Assembly (NCBI GenBank): GCA_963833465.1
Contig: CAWHXW010000003.1
Location: forward strand, 496,001 to 560,000
Source: Fen-1298 sp963833465
GTDB lineage: Bacteria > Bacteroidota > Ignavibacteria > UBA10030
Length of the DNA stretch: 64,000 bases
Reading direction: 5' to 3'
The notes beneath the pieces are model-generated. The model saw nothing but the letters and a program-made list of their open reading frames with translations, made no database searches and was not told where the DNA came from. A program made the translations under genes and the position numbers. Below are positions 10,201 through 17,471 of the stretch, piece by piece. Within the stretch, counting starts at the first letter, position 1. Each line of letters starts with the position of its first letter.

Positions 10201-10843
10201 ATGGGCGTATGATATCGGTTACGGTGGATTGGATCATGTTCTTGCCTCAGGAAAAAATGTAAATGTTCTTGTCCTTGATACAGAAGTATATTCCAATACT
10301 GGCGGTCAAATGTCAAAATCGACCAACCGTGCTGCGGTGGCAAAATTTGCAGCAGCCGGCAAGCCGACGGCAAAGAAAGATCTCAGCTTGATGGCGATGA
10401 TGTATAATAATGTCTATGTGGCGCGCGTTGCGATGGGTGCAAATGATGCACAGACGGTACGTGCTTTTATCGAAGCAGAGGCATACGATGGTCCATCCAT
10501 TATCATAGCATATTCACATTGCATCGCACATGGTATTGATATGGCACGCGGCATGACAGATCAAAAAATTGCAGTGGAGACCGGTTATTTTCCTCTTTTC
10601 CGATACAATCCCGAATTGATAAAAGAAGGAAAAAACCCATTTAAGCTTGATTCAAAAGCTCCAAAAGGTGCGCTTGCAGATTTAATATCAATGGAAACAC
10701 GCTTCAACGTATTAACAAAAAGTGATCCTAACCGGGCACAAGAATTATTAAAATTGGCGGAAGAAGACATTAAAGTTCGCTGGGCACTCTACGAACAATT
10801 TGCACATGAAGGCGGCAGCATACAAGCTCCCGTAACAAACTAA
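7253..10843 (+). CDS. nifJ: pyruvate:ferredoxin (flavodoxin) oxidoreductase
   Basis: The single-chain PFOR of about 1196 residues has domains in the usual order. First is the N-terminal pyruvate domain (AAAYVAHKLNEVIAIYPITPSS), then the gamma domain. Next come two [4Fe-4S] clusters (CIQCNKCAIVCP and CTGCNLCVEFCP) and the proximal cluster Cys pair in GACSGCGETPY. Last is the TPP-binding part (GDGWAYDIGYGGLDH, EVYSNTGGQMSK). It converts pyruvate and CoA to acetyl-CoA and CO2 with reduction of ferredoxin, a mark of anaerobic metabolism. ATG 7253 follows AAAAGAGAC; the TTG at 7208 only adds a non-conserved extension. Confidence 0.95.
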   Translation: MSDAKTERKKVTIDGNEAAAYVAHKLNEVIAIYPITPSSNMGEWADEWSAQGRKNLWGTVPQVIEMQSEGGAAGAVHGALQTGALSCTFTASQGLLLMIPNMFKIAGELTSTVFHIAARTVATHALSIFGDHSDVMATRQCGWGMMCANSVQETMDLALISYASTFESRIPFIHFFDGFRTSHEVMKIEQLSDADFSAMIDDDLIQKHRERALSPDHPVLRGSAQNPDVFFQAREAANLYTNAAPDIVQKTMDKFAKLVGREYKLFQYVGAPDAERVIIMMGSGAETAQETVEYLIEKGEKVGLIKVRLYRPFSIEHFVNSLPASVKNIAVLDRTKESGAVGEPLYLDIITALNESVATGKTSFKSMPGVIGGRYGLSSKEFTPTMVKAVFDEMKKPQPKNHFTVGINDDVSHTSLEYDTNFSVEKDDVVRAIFYGLGADGTVGANKNSIKIIGEDTDNYAQGYFVYDSKKSGSTTTSHLRFGPRPIHSIYLIDRASFVACHQWFFLEKFDVLQAAIPGGTFLLNSIYGKDEVWNQLPRHIQKQLIDKKMKLFVIDAYEVAKKTGMGSRVNTIMQTCFFAISGVLSKEEAIKAIKYSIKKTYGRKGEAVVEKNYKAVDQTLENLFEVKIPSSVTSTMEMPPAVSDKAPDFVKNVLAKIIAGNGDQIPVSAMPNDGTFPTASAQWEKRNIALEIPVLEMDICIQCNKCAIVCPHAAIRTKVYDPAKLASAPATFKSMDYRGPEYKGMKYSVQVAPEDCTGCNLCVEFCPAKSKKEAKVKAINMKPQPPIREQEKANYEFFLSLPEVDRRNVKVDSVKGSQFLRPLFEYSGACSGCGETPYIKLVSQLFGDRMIVANATGCTSIFGGNLPTTPWAQDVNGRGPAWSNSLFEDNAEFGLGMRLTADKLNAMAKEYITKLSIDIGVDLATALIDAVQKNEAEIYEQRERIKILKSKLVSINKPEAKRLLSIADNMVKRSIWIMGGDGWAYDIGYGGLDHVLASGKNVNVLVLDTEVYSNTGGQMSKSTNRAAVAKFAAAGKPTAKKDLSLMAMMYNNVYVARVAMGANDAQTVRAFIEAEAYDGPSIIIAYSHCIAHGIDMARGMTDQKIAVETGYFPLFRYNPELIKEGKNPFKLDSKAPKGALADLISMETRFNVLTKSDPNRAQELLKLAEEDIKVRWALYEQFAHEGGSIQAPVTN

Positions 10844-10877
10844 TTAAGATATAACTTCAATAATTAAATAAATTCAG

Positions 10878-10918
10878 ACCGCCCTGGAACTCGCAGGGTG
10901 GATTCTGATGTTGCTTTT
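10878..10918 (+). terminator. hairpin between nifJ and the DHOD-like gene
   Basis: CCGCCCTG and CAGGGTGG form an 8-bp stem (one G-U) with a 7-base loop at 10878-10900, and a T5 run lies 13 bases later. The offset T-run makes it a weak terminator or a processing hairpin. Confidence 0.3.
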
Positions 10919-10963
10919 TGTGAAAGTGATTTCAATTTACTAATTAATAGAGGAGTGCAATAA

Positions 10964-11963
10964 ATGGATTTATCGACAGCGTATCTTGGAATGAAATTAA
11001 AGAATCCTATCGTCGCCTCTGCGAGTCCCTTATCACGTTCTATGGATTCAATGCGCCGGCTTGAAGATGCAGGGGCCTCAGCCATTGTGATGCATTCGCT
11101 CTTTGAAGAGCAAGTCACAGATGAAGTTGAATCACTGGATTTTTACAAATCGTACGGAACGGAAAGTTACGCAGAAGCACTTACATATTTTCCTGATACT
11201 GGCGATTATCAATTTGCTCCGGAAGAATATTTGGAGCTTATTGCAAAAGCTGCTAACAAACTTGAAATACCAATTATTGCCAGTCTTAACGGTGTTACAC
11301 CAGGCGGCTGGACTGGTTATGCAAAAAAGATGGAAGAAGCCGGAGCATCTGCGCTAGAATTAAATGTGTATTATATTCCAACAAGCGAAACAATGTCCGG
11401 TGTGGATGTAGAGAATCGTTATATAGAAGTGTTGAAACAAGTCCATAGTGCGATTAATATACCTGTTGCCGTGAAATTAAGTCCATTTTTTAGTTCTATT
11501 CCGAGTATAGCGCAACGCCTTGTGCACGAAGGAGCAGACGGATTAGTCACTTTTCAATCGATTTTATCAACCAGATATCGATCTTGATGAATTAGATGTC
11601 AAGCCGGGAGTTGGATTAAGCGATTCATACGCGAGCCGTTTGCCGATGCGGTGGATCGGAATTTTATTCGGAAAATTAAAAACAAGTCTCGCTGCAACAA
11701 GCGGTGTACATACGGCAGAAGATGTGTTGAAATTAACTATGGCCGGTGCAGATGTTACCATGATGTGTTCTGCGCTCTTGATGCATGGTCCGAAATATGT
11801 AAGCAAAGTGTTAAATGATGTTGTTCTTTGGATGAAGGAACATGAGTATGAATCCATCGAACAGATGAAGGGAAGCCTCAGTCATAAATCCATCGCAGAA
11901 CCATCTGCCTATGAACGTGCAAATTATATGAAGGCGCTCAATCGCTATAAACTTCTTGTATAG
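10964..11963 (+). CDS. dihydroorotate dehydrogenase-like flavoprotein (frame break)
   Basis: The TIM-barrel FMN protein starts MDLSTAYLGMKLKNPIVASASPLS and contains VAVKLSP and HEGADGLV. The frame then fails: the given reading stops at 11587, while the +1 frame continues FNRFYQPDIDLDELDVKPG and runs to 11963. Removing one base at 11546-11549 restores a GLVLFNRFYQ motif and a protein of about 332 residues. This class of DHOD-like protein often sits beside nifJ; it is not clearly the pyrimidine enzyme and lacks partner pyr genes here. RBS GAGGAG precedes the ATG. The break is likely a sequence error. Confidence 0.8.
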
Positions 11964-12007
11964 GAACTGATTGCTCTTTCCATGTGTTATTGGTGAAGAG
12001 TAACAGT

Positions 12008-12382
12008 ATGGAAAAAGCTGAAAAGAATAATATGAGAAAGAAAATTCTTGTGAAAGCACTCAGTAAAAATTTGGATAAAATGTCCAAGTCTTCTTGGGTA
12101 CGTTCACTAAAAGATGGGGAAAATCTTATTTGCCCGTTTTGCGATCAGCCTATTCAACCATGCAAATCGAATCCATCGGCTATGTGTGAGCGAATGCTTC
12201 TTGAAGGAACCGAAGGAAAAGAAATTGAAAATGCTCTCAAAGATTCTACGGGCGGCCGTTTGGGACTGTGTATAGCTTGCGGCAAACAAATTTCGATAGC
12301 TCATCTTAAAAAACACGCGACAGCGGAATTATGCTTAAATTGCATAAATAAGAGTAAAAAAATGAAGGCAAGGAAAAAGTAA
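12008..12382 (+). CDS. TraR/DksA-type zinc-finger protein
   Basis: The protein of about 124 residues has a CPFCDQPIQPC segment and a C-terminal DksA-like finger, GRLGLCIACGKQISIAHLKKHATAELCLNC (cysteines spaced CX2C...CX2C). DksA-type proteins bind the RNA polymerase secondary channel and tune transcription under stress. Here the coiled-coil part is short, so a true DksA role is uncertain. ATG 12008 is preferred over the upstream TTG at 11984. Confidence 0.6.
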   Translation: MEKAEKNNMRKKILVKALSKNLDKMSKSSWVRSLKDGENLICPFCDQPIQPCKSNPSAMCERMLLEGTEGKEIENALKDSTGGRLGLCIACGKQISIAHLKKHATAELCLNCINKSKKMKARKK

Positions 12383-12468
12383 CTTAGGGATAAATTTCAG
12401 ATATCATATTGCGATGGATGATTAATAACTAATTCCTTGTTCTCAAATTTCAATATTCAAAAATCCGA

Positions 12469-13857
12469 TTGTTGACAACTATTAACGATAATTTGCTTTC
12501 TATTCTTAAACAATTCGACCGTCCGGGTCCAAGATATACAAGTTATCCAACTGCACCGCTGTTCTCAACCGAGTATACTGCAAAACATTTTGAAGAGGAT
12601 CTGATTGCAAACAATCACAATAACTCTGCGCCATTATCGCTGTACATACATATTCCTTTTTGCGATACGCTATGTTATTTCTGTGGATGCACATCGATTG
12701 TTACTCAGAATAGAGAAAAAGTGTCCGAATATCTTATTATGCTGAAAAAGGAAATTGATCTCACAGCATCATTCGTTGGTAAGGATAGAAAAGTGGTTCA
12801 GATGGCGTGGGGCGGAGGTACACCCTCATATTTAAAACCGAAAGAAATTACAGAACTTTCAAAATTTATTTATGATCGATTCACATTTTCAAACGATGCT
12901 GAAATCAGCATTGAGATTGATCCGCGCGACTTAAAATTCAATCACCTGAAAGCTTTTATCGAAGGTGGAGCGAATCGATTTAGTATCGGTGTACAAGATT
13001 TTAATAATGATGTGCAAAAAGCAGTTAACCGCATCCAGCCGGAAGAATTATCAAAGCAAGTTTTTCATTGGTCTCGAGATCTTGGAATCAAGAGTATTAA
13101 TGTAGACCTTATTTATGGTTTGCCTTTGCAGACAGTAGAATCGTTTAAGACAACACTAGAAAAAATTATTGAGTTGTCGCCGGAGCGTATTGCCGTATTC
13201 AACTTTGCGTACGTGCCTTGGATGAAACTCCATCAAAAATTACTCTATCAAGACCAACTACCGACAGCAGAAGAAAAACTAAATTTGCTGCAGTTAACAA
13301 TAAATACGTTAATAAATGCCGGATATGTATATGTAGGTATGGATCATTTTGCCAAACCGACAGACGAACTGGCGCTCGAACAAAAGCACAAGGTACTGCA
13401 TCGAAACTTTCAAGGTTACTCCGTCAAAGCCGGTGCCGATCTGCTTGGTTTCGGCATGTCTGCAATCTCGCATTTTGGAACAGTATATGCGCAAAACGCA
13501 AAAGACTTGCCAGCATATTACAATGCAATTCAAAGCGGACATTTTCCAACAATACTCGGCTATAAAATGACGCCTGATGATGAAGTGCGCAAGTTTGTTA
13601 TTATGCGTTTGATGTGCGACCTCGAACTCGATAAACGTGAAGTAGAAAAAAGGTTCAAAATTATTTTTGACGAATATTTTTCCGATGCATTAATAAAGTT
13701 GAAAGAATTTATTTCGCTCCAACTTCTTTCTCTGGATAGTGATCGCATCGCTGTAAGTGACTCTGGACGGTTTGTTCTTCGAAATATTGCCATGTGTTTC
13801 GATGCATATTTGCCAACAATGACGAAAGATAAACCAATTTTTTCCCGCACTGTATAA
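12469..13857 (+). CDS. hemN: oxygen-independent coproporphyrinogen III oxidase
   Basis: The 462-residue radical-SAM enzyme has HIPFCDTLCYFCGC, where C65, C69 and C72 bind the cluster and the extra C74 is typical of true HemN. It also has the PGPRYTSYPTAP opening and a WGGGTPSYL segment. It decarboxylates coproporphyrinogen III without oxygen, consistent with anaerobic haem synthesis. No ATG precedes the conserved N terminus; TTG 12469 or TTG 12472 is the likely start. Confidence 0.9.
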   Translation: MLTTINDNLLSILKQFDRPGPRYTSYPTAPLFSTEYTAKHFEEDLIANNHNNSAPLSLYIHIPFCDTLCYFCGCTSIVTQNREKVSEYLIMLKKEIDLTASFVGKDRKVVQMAWGGGTPSYLKPKEITELSKFIYDRFTFSNDAEISIEIDPRDLKFNHLKAFIEGGANRFSIGVQDFNNDVQKAVNRIQPEELSKQVFHWSRDLGIKSINVDLIYGLPLQTVESFKTTLEKIIELSPERIAVFNFAYVPWMKLHQKLLYQDQLPTAEEKLNLLQLTINTLINAGYVYVGMDHFAKPTDELALEQKHKVLHRNFQGYSVKAGADLLGFGMSAISHFGTVYAQNAKDLPAYYNAIQSGHFPTILGYKMTPDDEVRKFVIMRLMCDLELDKREVEKRFKIIFDEYFSDALIKLKEFISLQLLSLDSDRIAVSDSGRFVLRNIAMCFDAYLPTMTKDKPIFSRTV

Positions 13858-14059
13858 TTCAATGAGATGACGGCCACACCGACTTTTAAGCTCATCTGCA
13901 TAACTGCTGATATACTAATTTATTTTGCTGCTTATAAGTTCTTGAGCTTATTAAAAACAATTTCATAATTTTAAATTCACAATGAAAATAAAATTGAGAT
14001 TGCTTGAAATCTTCAAATCATTTAAATTAATCTAATGTTTTAATCGAACGGAGAATAAA

Positions 14060-14505
14060 ATGAAACATAAAGAACTCACACAGCTTATCGAAAACCTTTT
14101 TTCAGCAATCGAAAAACGGTTCCCTGCATACCTGTCTAACCCGATTGATATAAATATCTCGAAGGGAAATAGTGCGGTATGCGTTATAGACCATGACGGA
14201 AATGTTTACGGCAAATTATACGGAACCGATAAAATCTTGCAGCGTAATTTTTTTAGAATTGCATGGATAAAAGCAAGTCAGGTATGGATTACCGGAATAA
14301 AGACCGGCGAATTCGAGAGACTTGTTTTCACTAAACAGATTGATGAAAGAAAATTCGGACTTTCAATGCCGGATTTCATCGGCTGGGACGGCGGGCAACC
14401 TATCACCGTTGATAATGAAACAGGTACCTGTCGGTCGGGTTCAGCGGGCTTCAAGGAATTCATGATCTTGAAATTGTGGCGAAAGCCTTTGAAGATATAC
14501 AATGA
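14060..14505 (+). CDS. HbpS/GlcG-like haem-binding-domain protein (frame break)
   Basis: The frame starts with ATG after ACGGAGA. It encodes a GlcG/HbpS-type fold with GNVYGKLYGTD, FGLSMPDFIGWDGGQPIT and a stated stop at 14524. After the palindrome CAGGTACCTG (14421-14430) the family sequence continues in another frame as VGFSGLQGIHDLEIVAKAF, stopping at 14505. Removing one base from each half of the palindrome gives NETVPSVGFSGLQG, the expected C terminus. The family includes haem-binding or haem-degrading sensors; its role here is unknown. Confidence 0.6.
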
Positions 14506-14636
14506 TTGTGTATTAAACCGATAGAAGCATAATTCGTTATATAAGATTGACATCTGAAAAGAGATATGCGTCGTTGCTGATCAATGGTGAAAAGTATATC
14601 AACTACTAATTTCAGAATAAACTTCTAGAAAATACA

Positions 14637-15096
14637 ATGATAAGAGCTGTACTATTCAATTGGAGAAATACTTTAATAATAGATTTCCCGATCAAATTGG
14701 TCCAATGTATAAATGGAATAAAATAAAAGCAGTTAAAAATGCTGAAGCATGTATATCAAAGCTCCCGAAAAATGATATCTATAAAACACTTCATATAGTA
14801 AATATTGGAAAGAACATAAAAGATATTTTTTACTTCAAAGAAATCGATTATTAAAAACCGTCAAGTGAAATTTTCAATATTATTTTTGAAAAATTGTCAT
14901 TAGCTCCTTATGAAATAGTGGTTTTTTTTGTGATGATATAGAAAAAGATTATAATGGAGCAGGGCAAAGCGGCATTTATGAAATTCTTTTTAATCCGGAC
15001 AATAAAAATTGCAGTGTTGAATATCGGATAAAAGATTTACTGAACACGCATAAGTTTATCGATAATCTGAATAATAACAGTGCCTTAAGCACATAA
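14637..15096 (+). pseudogene. decayed HAD-superfamily hydrolase
   Basis: Pieces of one HAD-like protein lie in three frames. The first is MIRAVLFNWRNTLIID from ATG 14637. The second is FPDQIGPMYKWNKI...FKEIDY, then an in-frame TAA at 14852-14854 and KPSSEIFNIIFEKLSLAPYE. The third, after a run of eight T, is DDIEKDYNGAGQSGIYEILFN, ending at 15096. The last piece carries the HAD acidic motif (DDxEKD), and the first looks like motif I with Asp changed to Asn. The middle is shorter than a normal HAD core, so motif II seems deleted. Several independent lesions argue for real decay. Confidence 0.5.
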
Positions 15097-15213
15097 TTTT
15101 AACTGCCAAGTTTAATTTGAATTTTCAAATACATACTAATTCTTGAAAAAACTTATTTGTCTGTATTAGTATTCATAAACTCTAAGTTTCAGTTAATTTT
15201 TTCCGCTCAACTC

Positions 15214-15242
15214 TTGACAAACTGAAAAGAATTTCGTATGGT
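15214..15242 (+). promoter_or_regulatory. sigma70-like promoter of the ilv supercluster
   Basis: TTGACA (15214-15219) is separated by 17 bases from TATGGT (15237-15242); TATAGT also occurs at 15242-15247. It sits just upstream of the leader ORF and is the best promoter-like match I noticed ahead of this cluster. The predicted transcript start is near 15249. Confidence 0.5.
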
Positions 15243-15269
15243 ATAGTAGAATTTATTTACTGAAATACA

Positions 15270-15410
15270 GTGAAACAGAATAACCAAATATCCTCCGTAC
15301 CTATAAATGGCATTGTCTCCATATTCACTTTGCCTGCGGTCATTCTGTCAAATGTAGTAACACTTATTCTTAGCCTCTTGCTTACTCTTAGCCTTATTAT
15401 TTTAGGCTGA
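15270..15410 (+). CDS. ilv leader peptide rich in Leu, Ile and Val
   Basis: A 46-codon frame from GTG 15270 ends with VVTLILSLLLTLSLIILG and TGA at 15408-15410. Thirteen of these last 18 residues are Leu, Ile or Val (8 Leu, 3 Ile, 2 Val). This is the classic composition of a leader peptide whose translation senses charged branched-chain tRNAs. It lies between a promoter and ilvD, the first gene of the branched-chain cluster. The start is uncertain: there is no ATG in frame and no strong Shine-Dalgarno site, and TTG 15330 is an alternative. The composition and position are the evidence. Confidence 0.65.
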   Translation: MKQNNQISSVPINGIVSIFTLPAVILSNVVTLILSLLLTLSLIILG

Positions 15411-15490
15411 GAAAAGCCAGAGGCTGACGAAGCACACCGAAATCGGTATCCAACAAATTAAGGTCTTGCAGCGTTCGCCTCTGGCAGAGG
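15372..15490 (+). promoter_or_regulatory. attenuator-like alternative stems before ilvD
   Basis: Three stems compete. AGCCTCT (15372-15378, within the Leu codons) pairs with AGAGGCT (15419-15425). GCCAGAGGC (15416-15424) pairs perfectly with GCCTCTGGC (15477-15485). CCTCTGGCAGAGG (15478-15490) folds on itself. Segment 2 and segment 3 are each used twice, the usual logic of a ribosome-controlled attenuator. No U-run follows, so the output may be translational or Rho-dependent rather than intrinsic termination. Confidence 0.5.
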
Positions 15491-15527
15491 AAAAAGTATG
15501 TTTAAGTCTGTCTGAAAGGAATGAATT

Positions 15528-17198
15528 ATGCGTAGCGACCAAATTAAAATAGGCTTTGAACGAGCACCTCACCGCGCATTGCTTCGTGCCACAGGAATAA
15601 AAGATGAAGACTTCGGTAAGCCGTTTATTGCTGTAGCAAATTCCTATGCCGATATTGTTCCAGGTCATGTGCATCTTCAGAAATTTGCAAAGATAGTAAA
15701 AAAAGCAATCCATGCTGCCGGCGGCGTTCCGTTTGAGTTCAACACAATTGCTGTTGATGATGGAATAGCTATGGGACATGTCGGAATGAAATATAGTTTG
15801 CCCTCGCGCGAATTAATTGCCGACTCAGTGGAAACAATGCTCGAAGCACACTTGTTCGATGGGATGGTTTGCATACCGAATTGCGATAAAATTATTCCTG
15901 GAATGGTAATGGCTGCTCTTCGAGTGAACATTCCTACGATATTTGTTTCCGGCGGCCCGATGAAAGCCGGAAAAACACCGGATGGAAAAATAGTGGATTT
16001 AACTTCTGTATTCGAAGGCGTTGGTGCATTTAAAGCTGGAACAATAAACGAAAAATGGTTAAAGGTGCTCGAACGATATGCGTGCCCCTCATGCGGTTCA
16101 TGCTCGGGTCTTTTCACCGCAAATTCCATGAATTGTTTATTAGAAGTACTCGGACTGGCTTTGCCGTACAACGGCACTGCAATTGCCAAGAGCAAAGAAC
16201 GAAATGAGCTTGCTGCCGAAGCCGGCAAACTTATTTTAAAACTTGTTGCAAAGAATATTTGTCCGCGGGATTTGGTCACGCAAGATGCTATTGATGATGC
16301 ATTTGCATTGGATATGGCAATGGGTGGAAGTACTAACACTGTTCTTCATACGTTAGCTTTCTGCAATGAGATTGGTTTAGAATATCCGCTTTCACGCATT
16401 AACGAGGTGGCGGACAGAATTCCACATTTGTCCAAGATCAGCCCGTCAGGTCCCTGGCATATCGAAGATTTGCACAAAGCGGGCGGAGTTCCTGCGCTTT
16501 TAAAAGAAGTGGCAAAAAAAGGAGATGACATTCTTCATCTTGATCGGCCTACGGTAAGTGGAAAGACTATGCGAAATATTCTTGCCAAAGCAAAAGTAAA
16601 AAATTCAGAAATTATTCGTCCTGTAGAAAATCCACATTCGGCAAAAGGCGGACTTGCAATTCTGTTTGGTAATCTTGCTCCTGAAGGTGCAGTTATTAAA
16701 GCAGCAGGAGTTCCTGCCTCCATGCACAAGCACAGCGGCCCTGCGAGAATTTTTGAAAGTCAGGAAGATGCGCAAGCAGGCATTCTTGCAGGGCAGGTGC
16801 AAGCGGGCGATGTTGTCGTGATCCGTTATGAAGGACCTCGCGGTGGACCTGGTATGCAGGAAATGCTCTCGCCTACTTCGGCAATTGTAGGCATGGGATT
16901 GGGCGAAAAAGTTGCGCTAATAACCGACGGACGATTTTCCGGCGGAACACGCGGTGCTTGTATTGGGCATGTTTCACCTGAAGCGGCGAGCGGCGGTCCA
17001 ATTGCTGTGTTGCATAATGGTGATATTATTGACATCGATCTCGACGTGCGTACATTAAATGTTCGTTTAAGTGATGAGGAAATACGTTCGCGCATAGCAG
17101 CACTGACTGAATTTAAACCTCGTACGACAAGCAAATGGCTACGACGATATACACATTTTGTAACTAGTGCTAATACAGGTGCTGTATTAAAATCTTAA
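15528..17198 (+). CDS. ilvD: dihydroxy-acid dehydratase
   Basis: The 556-residue enzyme has the family Fe-S cysteines (IPNCDKIIPGM and CPSCGSCSGLFTANSMNCL) and the C-terminal RYEGPRGGPGMQEML and ITDGRFSGGTRG segments. It dehydrates dihydroxy-isovalerate and dihydroxy-methylvalerate in valine and isoleucine synthesis. A GAAAGGA site precedes the ATG by 7 bases. It is the first structural gene after the leader and probably heads the transcript of the supercluster. Confidence 0.95.
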   Translation: MRSDQIKIGFERAPHRALLRATGIKDEDFGKPFIAVANSYADIVPGHVHLQKFAKIVKKAIHAAGGVPFEFNTIAVDDGIAMGHVGMKYSLPSRELIADSVETMLEAHLFDGMVCIPNCDKIIPGMVMAALRVNIPTIFVSGGPMKAGKTPDGKIVDLTSVFEGVGAFKAGTINEKWLKVLERYACPSCGSCSGLFTANSMNCLLEVLGLALPYNGTAIAKSKERNELAAEAGKLILKLVAKNICPRDLVTQDAIDDAFALDMAMGGSTNTVLHTLAFCNEIGLEYPLSRINEVADRIPHLSKISPSGPWHIEDLHKAGGVPALLKEVAKKGDDILHLDRPTVSGKTMRNILAKAKVKNSEIIRPVENPHSAKGGLAILFGNLAPEGAVIKAAGVPASMHKHSGPARIFESQEDAQAGILAGQVQAGDVVVIRYEGPRGGPGMQEMLSPTSAIVGMGLGEKVALITDGRFSGGTRGACIGHVSPEAASGGPIAVLHNGDIIDIDLDVRTLNVRLSDEEIRSRIAALTEFKPRTTSKWLRRYTHFVTSANTGAVLKS

Positions 17199-17208
17199 AA
17201 TATAAAAG

Positions 17209-17246
17209 CATGATGGACGTCTCTATCGAAAGAGATTACCATCATG
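17209..17246 (+). promoter_or_regulatory. hairpin between ilvD and ilvB
   Basis: CATGATGG pairs with CCATCATG. Inside, after a 3-base internal loop on each side, TCTCT pairs with AGAGA around ATCGAA. The 38-base hairpin ends exactly on the ATG at 17244, hiding that start codon. No U-run follows. Confidence 0.45.
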
Positions 17247-17471
17247 AGAAAGGTGTTGAGAAAATCGTACAAACAAAAGCAACAACAGGAAATAACTGGA
17301 TATGAAATTTTTATAAGATGCCTTGCGGCAGAAGGAGTCGAAGTGCTCTTTGGATATCCGGGGGCATCCATCATAGGTATTCATGATATACTCCACGATT
17401 TCGATACTGCGAAGAAAAAAGATTTAGTAATAAAAGATAGGACGATTTCAAACAATAAAAGGAATAATGCA
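17244..17471 (+). other. diverged partial duplicate of the ilvB 5' end
   Basis: This stretch is open and in frame with ilvB. It encodes ITGYEIFIRCLAAEGVEVLF followed by GYPGASIIGIHDILHDF, which matches the real IlvB start (MTGAEIFVRSLVEEGVDTLF then GFPGGVVIGIYDVLHDL) at about 22 of 38 positions. It then turns into a Lys/Asn-rich linker leading to the proper start. It looks like the remnant of a second, older ilvB copy fused by deletion, or an N-terminal extension if translation starts at 17244. Confidence 0.55.

Noticed and set aside
15307..15357. ATG-started short ORF in the ilv leader
   Set aside because: It lies in another frame, is not enriched in branched-chain residues and stops before the Leu/Ile codon run.
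15411..15528. T-box or intrinsic terminator upstream of ilvD
   Set aside because: No T-box consensus is present, and neither stable stem is followed by a U-run.
15677..16339. 220-codon minus-strand ORF opposite ilvD
   Set aside because: It is a shadow of ilvD codon usage; the peptide has no recognisable domain and the plus-strand gene is certain.
17210..17305. 31-codon ORF over the ilvD-ilvB hairpin
   Set aside because: It is not enriched in regulatory amino acids and overlaps the duplicated ilvB segment in another frame.
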